Below, one piece after another: positions 6,407-11,652 of a DNA stretch of 11,652 bases. The translations under genes and the position numbers were made by a program. The notes beneath the pieces were generated by a model, which ran no database searches, was not told where the DNA came from, and saw only the letters and a list, made by a program, of their open reading frames with translations. How positions within the stretch are numbered: the stretch's first letter is position 1; the number at the start of each line of letters is the position of its first letter. The stretch lies in assembly GCA_029865675.1 (NCBI GenBank), contig JARXAU010000204.1:1-11652 (forward strand). Direction: 5' to 3'. This DNA is from Rhodoferax sp. GTDB taxonomy: Bacteria > Pseudomonadota > Gammaproteobacteria > Burkholderiales > Burkholderiaceae_C.

Positions 6407-7417
6407 TCAGGGCTGGCGCACGATCACCGGGTGCACGGTGAAGACATTGGCTGACGTGGTGTCTACCGTCACACGCACCCAGTGCAGGCTCGGGCTGCCA
6501 AAGGTTTGCAAACGGGTGAAGTTGGTCAGCATCTTGTTGGGTTGGTACAGCGGCTTGTCCAGCTTGAAATAGTGGGTGTCGCCATGCACAAACAAGACTT
6601 GGCCCCTGAACTGCTCGGTCTGCTCGGCCAGCTTGGCCATGAAGTTGCGGTAACCGCTGACGCTAGCATGCGTGCTTTCGTCAAAGTCTTCGGTCTCGGG
6701 CAAATCAAATCCTGGATCACCCTGAGTGACGACCACAATGCCCGCAGCGTTTTGCGCCTTGGCGGCGGTAAATGCCGCCGTCATCCAAGACACATTGGCC
6801 GCATCGCGATCTAGGTACTCAGCATTAGCCGCGTCGCACTGGGCGTTGTCCCGGGCGCTCCTGTTTTTGCATTCTTTCTCGCTCATCACCACGTTGTTGT
6901 TGCTGCCGGTCTGGTGAATGCCGACAAACACCACGCCACCAAAGCTAAACCGGCTGTTTTCTACGAACTTTTCGCCCAGTTTGCCCTGCTGCTCCAGCGC
7001 CAAGGTGGTTTGGCCTAGGCTGTTGGTGCTGGGGAACATCACTTTACGCAGGTGCGCCAGGCGCTCTAGGGTGTTGAAGCCGCCGTTGTTGCTGCGGTGG
7101 CAATCGGTCCACTCGTTGTCACCGGGCACGTACACCACGGGCTTGGACAAGGTGTTGAACATTTTGAGCGCATCGGTATAGACCTCATCCGTGCACTTGG
7201 AGCTGCCGTCCTTGATGTCGCCGTCGTACAAGGAAAACGCAATGTCCGACTGGTTGATGCTTTGCAACACGGCGGGCAGTTTGGGATCATCCCCCGCTCT
7301 TTTGTAAGGCATATCGCCCCACAAGCCAAAACTGAAAGGCTTGGCTGTTTGTGCAGCACAAGGCAGCGCTACCAAAGCCAAAGAAATCAAAGAAAAAGCC
7401 GCAACGCGAACCAACAT
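6407..7417 (-). CDS. Exported calcineurin-like metallophosphoesterase
   Basis: The 336-residue protein begins with a basic, hydrophobic signal peptide (MLVRVAAFSLISLALVALPCAAQ), likely cut near residue 22-23, so it acts in the periplasm or outside. Metal-site motifs follow the metallophosphatase order: GD at 34-35, DGD at 65-67, PGDNE at 98-102 (a GNHE variant), a weak QGDPG at 232, and HGDTH at 278-282 (GHTH variant). Four further cysteines lie between 75 and 194 (C75, C106, C183, C194), in keeping with a disulfide-bonded exported protein. The substrate is not predictable. Start: ATG at 7417 with GGAG six bases upstream; an in-frame TTG at 7471 would overlap the Pho-box-like site and lacks a signal peptide. 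A Pho-like box 47 bases upstream suggests induction on phosphate limitation. It diverges from the porin gene. Confidence 0.88.
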   Translation of the reverse strand: MLVRVAAFSLISLALVALPCAAQTAKPFSFGLWGDMPYKRAGDDPKLPAVLQSINQSDIAFSLYDGDIKDGSSKCTDEVYTDALKMFNTLSKPVVYVPGDNEWTDCHRSNNGGFNTLERLAHLRKVMFPSTNSLGQTTLALEQQGKLGEKFVENSRFSFGGVVFVGIHQTGSNNNVVMSEKECKNRSARDNAQCDAANAEYLDRDAANVSWMTAAFTAAKAQNAAGIVVVTQGDPGFDLPETEDFDESTHASVSGYRNFMAKLAEQTEQFRGQVLFVHGDTHYFKLDKPLYQPNKMLTNFTRLQTFGSPSLHWVRVTVDTTSANVFTVHPVIVRQP

Positions 7418-7648
7418 AAGTAACTCCAAAAAGTAAAAGGACTGGTTCACGATGTCCCCTGCACATGACAAGGCGATGACCGTCAGCGACCAAGTCCTTG
7501 ACTGTGCCTTTGCCGCAACAACTTCAAAGGTTCACGAAAACATCATGAAAAATTCATCACCACATTCAAAACTATCACCCGTCAAATCAAAAAAGCGTTT
7601 GTCTTTCGAATTTTGGCAATCCGTTTTAACCCTAAGAAAGTGTTCACC
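7418..7648. other. Divergent regulatory region between phosphoesterase and porin genes
   Basis: These 231 bases hold promoters for both divergent genes and are more AT-rich than the flanks, especially at about 7525-7640. The Pho-box-like element lies at its phosphoesterase end. A small inverted repeat ATGAA-AAA-TTCAT is at 7545-7557. A possible but poor porin promoter combines TTGTCT near 7600 with TTTTAA near 7624, with a long spacer. The strong porin Shine-Dalgarno-like AAGAAAG is at 7634-7640. No small gene is supported. Confidence 0.5.
7465..7482 (-). promoter_or_regulatory. Candidate PhoB (Pho) box for the metallophosphoesterase
   Basis: Read on the minus strand the site is CGGTCAT-CGCC-TTGTCAT: two heptamers with starts 11 bases apart, each matching six of seven positions of the E. 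coli Pho half-site CTGTCAT. Orientation is toward the phosphoesterase, with 47 bases between site and start codon, where a Pho box normally replaces the -35. The -10 about ten bases downstream (CATCGT) is weak. Overlap with a phosphate-related gene supports function. Binding and response to phosphate are inferred; there is no regulator gene in the window. Confidence 0.5.
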
Positions 7649-8740
7649 ATGAAACTCATCGCACGCAAATCCCTGCTGGCTATCGCCGCAGCTTCGGCTC
7701 TGGCTTCCACCGCATCCGCGCAAACCGCTCCTTCCGTGGCCTTGTATGGTCGTTTAGATCTGGCAGTCGAAAGCGCAAACGATGGCGCCTTGACCAAAAC
7801 CATGCTGCAAAACTACGCATCACGTTTCGGCATCAAGGGCGACCGCAGCTTTGGCGGCGACCTGAGCGGCGTTTTCCAAATCGAAACCGCGTTTTCTCCT
7901 GAAGACGGCAAGGCGCAAAACGTAGCTACCAACACCGGCTACCTCGCCAACCGCAACAGTTTCGTTGGTTTGAAAAGCAACTCCTTCGGAACCTTTTTGG
8001 CCGGTAACCATGACACGCCTTTGAAATCTCTGGACGGTGGCGGTTTGGCCTCCATGCTCTGGGCTGAGGGCGACGCCATGGAAGTGATCATCCACGGCAA
8101 GGGCACTCGCTCTGCCAGCTCCACCTACTTCGACAACGTCCACACCCGCCAAACCAACAACTTGGTCTACATCAGCCCCAAGTTTGCGGACATCGTGGTG
8201 AAAGCGTCTTACTCGCCTGACGAGGCGCAAACCACCACCACCAACCAACCGCTGTACAGCGTGTCGGGCGAGTGGAACAACGGCGCTTACAACCTCGGCT
8301 TGGCGTACCAGAAGAAGGACGTGTCAGACAAATCGTTCGGCATGAGCGCCACCAAGGTGACCATGGGCGCAAAAATGGGTGCTTTCTCCGCTGGATTGGC
8401 ATTCAGCACGCTGGACAACAACGCGCCCGTGGCCGTCAACAGCCAAAAGACCAACAACTCCTTGGTCGTGCTGGGTTACACCATGGGTGCGACCGTGTTC
8501 AAGTTCAACTACGGCATGTCTGGCGAGTCCGCATCGAACAAGCAAGACGACCTGACCATGACTTCAGTGGAAGTGGATTACATCTTGGACAAGCAGACCA
8601 CGCTGTACACCAACTACGCGCAAATCATGAATAGCGCCAAAGCCAAGGGCACGTTCAGTGGTGCTGACAACTTCCCCGCCACCACCACGGCTGGCAACGA
8701 CCCGACCGCCCTGTCTTTCGGCATCCGCTACAACTTCTGA
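7649..8740 (+). CDS. Outer-membrane general porin (gram-negative porin family)
   Basis: The 363-residue protein carries a clear signal peptide, MKLIARKSLLAIAAASALAS, with cleavage expected after ASA at 24. The mature part begins with SVALYGRLDLAVE, which is the first beta strand of betaproteobacterial trimeric porins, and contains the FGIKGDRSFGGDLSGVFQIETAF and NRNSFVGLKSNSFGTFLAGN segments typical of the family. It ends RYNF, the terminal Phe signal used for assembly by the Bam machinery. Length is usual for these 16-strand proteins. Substrate specificity cannot be told from sequence; proximity to a possible Pho box allows a phosphate-related role. The start is ATG at 7649, with AAGAAAG eight bases upstream; earlier in-frame starts lack a signal peptide. 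A strong terminator follows. Confidence 0.95.
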   Translation: MKLIARKSLLAIAAASALASTASAQTAPSVALYGRLDLAVESANDGALTKTMLQNYASRFGIKGDRSFGGDLSGVFQIETAFSPEDGKAQNVATNTGYLANRNSFVGLKSNSFGTFLAGNHDTPLKSLDGGGLASMLWAEGDAMEVIIHGKGTRSASSTYFDNVHTRQTNNLVYISPKFADIVVKASYSPDEAQTTTTNQPLYSVSGEWNNGAYNLGLAYQKKDVSDKSFGMSATKVTMGAKMGAFSAGLAFSTLDNNAPVAVNSQKTNNSLVVLGYTMGATVFKFNYGMSGESASNKQDDLTMTSVEVDYILDKQTTLYTNYAQIMNSAKAKGTFSGADNFPATTTAGNDPTALSFGIRYNF

Positions 8741-8819
8741 TAGCGGCCGGCTATGCCGGCACAAAGCGGTCTCTGTTGCCAGGAGGCCGCTGGGCTGTAA
8801 TCATTTCTCCAAAGTTTTG

Positions 8820-8849
8820 CGGCCATCCTCACGGGTGGCCGTTTTTTTT
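8820..8849 (+). terminator. Intrinsic terminator after the porin gene
   Basis: An eight-pair stem, CGGCCATC with GGTGGCCG (one T-G wobble), closes a six-base loop and is followed by eight T at 8842-8849. It works only for plus-strand transcripts. A smaller hairpin, GCCGGC-TAT-GCCGGC at 8746-8760, lies just after the stop but has no T tract. Confidence 0.9.
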
Positions 8850-8907
8850 ACTGCGGTAACCAAAAATCATGCCGCACCAAGGCTTGCTCGCGCGCTTTAT
8901 TGCGCTG

Positions 8908-9438
8908 TCAGTCCAGCAACTTCTGCAAAAATTGTGCACTCCCGGCTGCCGGATCAAGCTGGTACGGGACAAAGCCCAAACGCGTATACAAGCGCAATGC
9001 GCCCGCATTACCGGACAAGACCTCTAGCGTGAGTTTGCAAGCCCCCCGCTCCTGCGCCATCGTATGCGCACAAGCAAACAAGCGCTCCGCCACGCGCTGT
9101 CCCCGATAGGCGGGCAACACCACCACGTCGTGCACATTGACCAAAGGCTTGCAGGCAAAGGTAGAAAAACCCTCGATGCAGTTGATAAGCCCTACGGGTG
9201 TTTTTTCGTCAGCTGCCTCAAAGGCCAACACGCTGAACGCCTGCGGGCGCGCCGCCAAACAGGCAACCAGGTGGTGTTGGGTAAAGTCACTCAAAGGCTC
9301 GCCTCCGCCCATAGGGTCGCGGGCATAGGCGTCTAGCAATTCGACCAGCGCTTGGGCATGGCGTGGGTTGGCGTAATCAGCGCGGCAGACGTGGACGCTT
9401 GTTCCAGCGCCCCCTTCATGCGATAGGCGCCCGCTCAT
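8908..9438 (-). CDS. GNAT family N-acetyltransferase
   Basis: The 176-residue protein has the GNAT core. Motif A reads VHDVVVLPAYRGQRVAERLF (about 102-121), where RGQRVA is the acetyl-CoA pyrophosphate loop (R/Q-x-x-G-x-A). Motif B follows as KLTLEVLSGNAGALRLYTRLGF (135-156), with the N-x-x-A-x-x-L-Y element. No membrane segment or signal is visible, so the enzyme is cytoplasmic; the acceptor is unknown. Its start ATG at 9438 overlaps the glmM stop as ATGA, so it is probably translated by coupling and cotranscribed with glmM. Because glmM feeds amino-sugar metabolism, an amino-sugar or peptide acceptor is possible but only speculative. No recognisable terminator follows the stop on the minus strand. 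Confidence 0.9.
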   Translation of the reverse strand: MSGRLSHEGGAGTSVHVCRADYANPRHAQALVELLDAYARDPMGGGEPLSDFTQHHLVACLAARPQAFSVLAFEAADEKTPVGLINCIEGFSTFACKPLVNVHDVVVLPAYRGQRVAERLFACAHTMAQERGACKLTLEVLSGNAGALRLYTRLGFVPYQLDPAAGSAQFLQKLLD

Positions 9439-10763
9439 TGCAAAGTATCCGCGATGCGCTGCGCACAGCGCAGAGCCTGCGCGGGGTCGCGCGCCTCCAC
9501 CATCACGCGTACTAGAGGTTCTGTGCCACTGGCGCGTATCAGCACGCGACCGTTCTCTCCTAGCTCGTGCTCAACAGCCAGGGTTTGTTCCTTTAGCGCT
9601 GCATTGGCTTGCCAATCGGTACCAGGCCGCAGCCGCACATTGAGCAGGGTTTGGGGGAACAGCGTTACACCTGTCAGTAGCTCGGCTATGCATTTATCCG
9701 CCCGCACGCAGGCCTGCAGCACCTGCAGCGCCGAGATCAGGCCGTCCCCGGTGGTGTGCTTGTCCAAGGCCAGCAGGTGGCCAGAGCCTTCGCCACCCAA
9801 GATCCAGCCTCGCGCCTCCAAGGCCTCCAACACATAGCGGTCGCCCACTTTGGCACGCACCAGCTCTACGCCCCGGTGTTTGAGTGCCAGCTCTACGGCC
9901 ATATTGGTCATGAGCGTACCCACTACCCCCGGCAGCGCCTCGCCTTGGCCCAGGCGCTCGGTGGCCATCAGATACAGCAGCTCGTCACCGTTGTACAGGT
10001 GGCCTTGGGTATCGACCATTTGCAGGCGGTCGGCGTCGCCGTCCAGCGCCACACCGAAATCGGCTTGGTGTTGCTGGACGGCTGCTACCAGGGTTTCGGG
10101 GTGGGTCGCGCCTACCCCGAGGTTGATATTGAGTCCGTCTGGCGCGCATCCGATAGCCACCACGTCGGCACCTAGCTCATGAAAGACTTTGGGCGCAATC
10201 TGGTAGGCCGCACCATGCGCCGCGTCCACCACGATTTTCAAGCCTTTGAGCGTCAAGTCGTTGGCAAAAGTGCTTTTGCAAAATTCAATGTAGCGACCGG
10301 GCGCATCGTCCAAACGCCGGGTTTTTCCCAAACCCGCAGATTGAGCCCAGCGCGGCGACTCCTTCAAGGCCGCCTCGACGGCCAGTTCCCAGGACTCGGG
10401 CAATTTGGTGCCTTGTGCGCTGAAAAACTTGATACCGTTGTCTTCAAAAGGGTTGTGGCTGGCGCTGATCACCACTCCCAAGGAGGCGCGCTGTGCCCGC
10501 GTCAGGTACGCCACTCCGGGAGTGGGCAGCGGCCCCAGCAGGACCACGTCTACACCTGCTGAATTAAAGCCGCTCTCTAAAGCGCTCTCCAGCATGTAGC
10601 CAGAAATCCGGGTGTCCTTGCCAATCAACACCACAGGCCGGGCCACGGTTTGTCGCAAGACCTGCCCCACCGCATGGGCCAAGCGCAGCACAAAATCAGG
10701 GGTGATGGGCGCTTGCCCAACGGTACCGCGGATGCCGTCGGTACCAAAGTATTCGCGTTGCAT
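9435..10763 (-). CDS. glmM: Phosphoglucosamine mutase
   Basis: GlmM converts glucosamine-6-phosphate to glucosamine-1-phosphate, which GlmU uses to make UDP-N-acetylglucosamine for peptidoglycan and lipopolysaccharide. The 442-residue protein is full length. It opens with REYFGTDGIRG, carries the phosphoserine motif VISASHNPFEDNG with catalytic Ser102, the magnesium loop ALDGDADR (D241, D243, D245), the sugar-binding GEGSGH (about 324-329) and the phosphate-binding RASGTEPLVRV (410-420). All key residues are intact. Start: ATG at 10763 with AGGA ten bases upstream. It follows folP with a 78-base gap on the same strand, the common betaproteobacterial order, and overlaps the GNAT gene by four bases. 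Confidence 0.98.
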   Translation of the reverse strand: MQREYFGTDGIRGTVGQAPITPDFVLRLAHAVGQVLRQTVARPVVLIGKDTRISGYMLESALESGFNSAGVDVVLLGPLPTPGVAYLTRAQRASLGVVISASHNPFEDNGIKFFSAQGTKLPESWELAVEAALKESPRWAQSAGLGKTRRLDDAPGRYIEFCKSTFANDLTLKGLKIVVDAAHGAAYQIAPKVFHELGADVVAIGCAPDGLNINLGVGATHPETLVAAVQQHQADFGVALDGDADRLQMVDTQGHLYNGDELLYLMATERLGQGEALPGVVGTLMTNMAVELALKHRGVELVRAKVGDRYVLEALEARGWILGGEGSGHLLALDKHTTGDGLISALQVLQACVRADKCIAELLTGVTLFPQTLLNVRLRPGTDWQANAALKEQTLAVEHELGENGRVLIRASGTEPLVRVMVEARDPAQALRCAQRIADTLQ

Positions 10764-10841
10764 AACTCAATATTCCTGTTGCTTATTGGCCGTGATAAGA
10801 AGTTTGGCCATGGGGCATTGTTCCACGTGCGCCAAGGTGGT

Positions 10842-11652
10842 TTAAGCTGCTTTGGGTGTGGCCTGCGCCGCTGACAGTACCCGCAAGGCTTGAACAGTGG
10901 CTTTCACGTCGTGCACCCGCACCACGCTTGCACCGTTTTGTACGGCCAAAATCGCCGCCACCGCACTGGCAACCACCCGATCATCTGCCGAAGCTCCGGT
11001 CACCACCCCCAGCGAAGACTTGCGTGACCAACCTGCCAACAAGGCGAAGCCCGGCTCCAGCAAAGCGGATTGCTGCGCCAAAAGGCTGAAGTTTTGCGCT
11101 ACCGTCTTGCCAAACCCGATGCCGGGGTCGATACAAATCCGCTCCTCGCGCACTCCTTGTGCCATAAGCGCCTTCGCCGCTTGAGACAAAAAGTCGCGCA
11201 CCGCTTGCACGATATCTCCTTGCATGGGCGCGGTCTGCATGGTTTGGGGGTCGCCGTGCATGTGCATCAGGCACACGCCGCAAGCCGGGTGTTCGGAGAC
11301 CACAGAGGAAGCAGCACGCCCCCCCGCAGGATCAACCCAGCGCAGGGCCCAAACGTCGTTGATGATGTCAGCGCCTAGGTCCAGGGCCGCCTGCATGACC
11401 GAGGGCTTGTAAGTGTCGACAGAAACTGGGACACCCAACTTCACTGCCTCGCGCAGCACCGGCAGCAATCGGTCAAGCTCCTGTCCGAGGGGCAATGGTT
11501 TTGCGCCTGGGCGGGTGGACTCTGCACCCAAGTCAAGAATGTCCGCCCCTTGCAGAATCAATTCTTCACAGTGCGCAAGCGCAGCGCGGCCCACCGCGTA
11601 GCGACCGCCGTCTGAAAAAGAGTCTGGCGTGATGTTGACAATGCCCATCACC
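10842..11652 (-). CDS. folP: Dihydropteroate synthase, 5' end beyond window
   Basis: FolP condenses dihydropterin pyrophosphate with p-aminobenzoate in folate synthesis and is the sulfonamide target. The visible 269 residues start in the first conserved block, VMGIVNITPDSFSDGG, so the ATG seen at 11648 is internal and a short N-terminal stretch lies past the window end. Further motifs are all present: DLGAESTRPGA, SVDT, IINDV, MHMHGDPQTMQ, DPGIGFGKTVAQNFSLL, GWSRKSSLG and VVRVHDV. The stop is TAA at 10842-10844. A segment between INDV and MHMHG is a little longer than usual (VDPAGGRAASSVVSEHPACG) but does not break the fold motifs. It is followed 78 bases later by glmM, probably in one operon. 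Confidence 0.97.
   Translation of the reverse strand, partial: VMGIVNITPDSFSDGGRYAVGRAALAHCEELILQGADILDLGAESTRPGAKPLPLGQELDRLLPVLREAVKLGVPVSVDTYKPSVMQAALDLGADIINDVWALRWVDPAGGRAASSVVSEHPACGVCLMHMHGDPQTMQTAPMQGDIVQAVRDFLSQAAKALMAQGVREERICIDPGIGFGKTVAQNFSLLAQQSALLEPGFALLAGWSRKSSLGVVTGASADDRVVASAVAAILAVQNGASVVRVHDVKATVQALRVLSAAQATPKAA

Noticed and set aside
7358..7366. Possible lipobox Cys in ALPC of the phosphoesterase signal peptide
   Set aside because: The positions before Cys (A-L-P) do not fit the lipobox consensus; ordinary signal peptidase cleavage near CAA is more likely.
7554..7590. Second Pho-box-like words (TCATCAC, CTATCAC) facing the porin
   Set aside because: The words are 18 bases apart, not 11, and the adjoining second half-site is poor; kept only as a note in the intergenic entry.
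10764..10841. Weak inverted repeat CTTAT/ATAAG between folP and glmM
   Set aside because: Five-base arms with an eight-base loop and no T run, so not called as an attenuator or terminator.

Overview
The window looks like a piece of chromosome from a betaproteobacterium of the order Burkholderiales, most likely family Comamonadaceae (Rhodoferax/Polaromonas-like). The basis is the moderately high GC coding sequence, the order folP then glmM, a general porin ending in Phe, and an Ala/Lys/Pro-rich protein with a conserved C-terminal block that I associate with this order. Genus is a guess. I see no insertion sequence, phage gene, CRISPR array, tRNA or rRNA. Nearly all of the sequence is explained by eleven protein genes and short intergenic regions.

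Layout. (1) 1-554: a small basic protein gene (+) with a histone-H1-like tail and a ribbon-helix-helix-like C-terminus, preceded by a perfect 10+2+10 palindrome at the window edge. (2) 560-4188: a minus-strand run made of an OlsB-like GNAT N-acyltransferase, ppk1 (polyphosphate kinase) and a SixA-type histidine phosphatase. Transcription meets the first gene tail to tail with only five bases between stop codons. (3) 4433-6342: a plus-strand pair, a Nudix hydrolase of the DUF4743 type and a CorA/ZntB-like cation channel, overlapping by four bases (ATGA). It ends at a strong hairpin that can serve both strands. (4) 6407-7417 (-) and 7649-8740 (+): a secreted metallophosphoesterase and an outer-membrane porin, divergently transcribed from a 231-base region. 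That region carries an 18-base sequence closely resembling a PhoB box, oriented toward the phosphoesterase. (5) 8908-11652 (-): the operon folP (5' end beyond the window), glmM and a GNAT acetyltransferase, with glmM and the acetyltransferase overlapping by ATGA.

How the genes may fit together. Several neighbours are connected with phosphate economy: ppk1 stores phosphate as polyphosphate, sixA removes phosphate from phosphohistidine, OlsB-type enzymes make phosphorus-free ornithine lipids, and the exported phosphoesterase could release phosphate outside the cytoplasm. The candidate Pho box gives one sequence-level link to PhoB. No pst, pho regulator or ppx gene is visible, so a phosphate-starvation island is an inference. 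The folP-glmM-GNAT block is housekeeping (folate and UDP-GlcNAc synthesis). I found no clearly new multi-gene system; the best leads are the Pho box, the palindrome upstream of the H1-like/RHH gene, and the olsB-ppk1-sixA arrangement.
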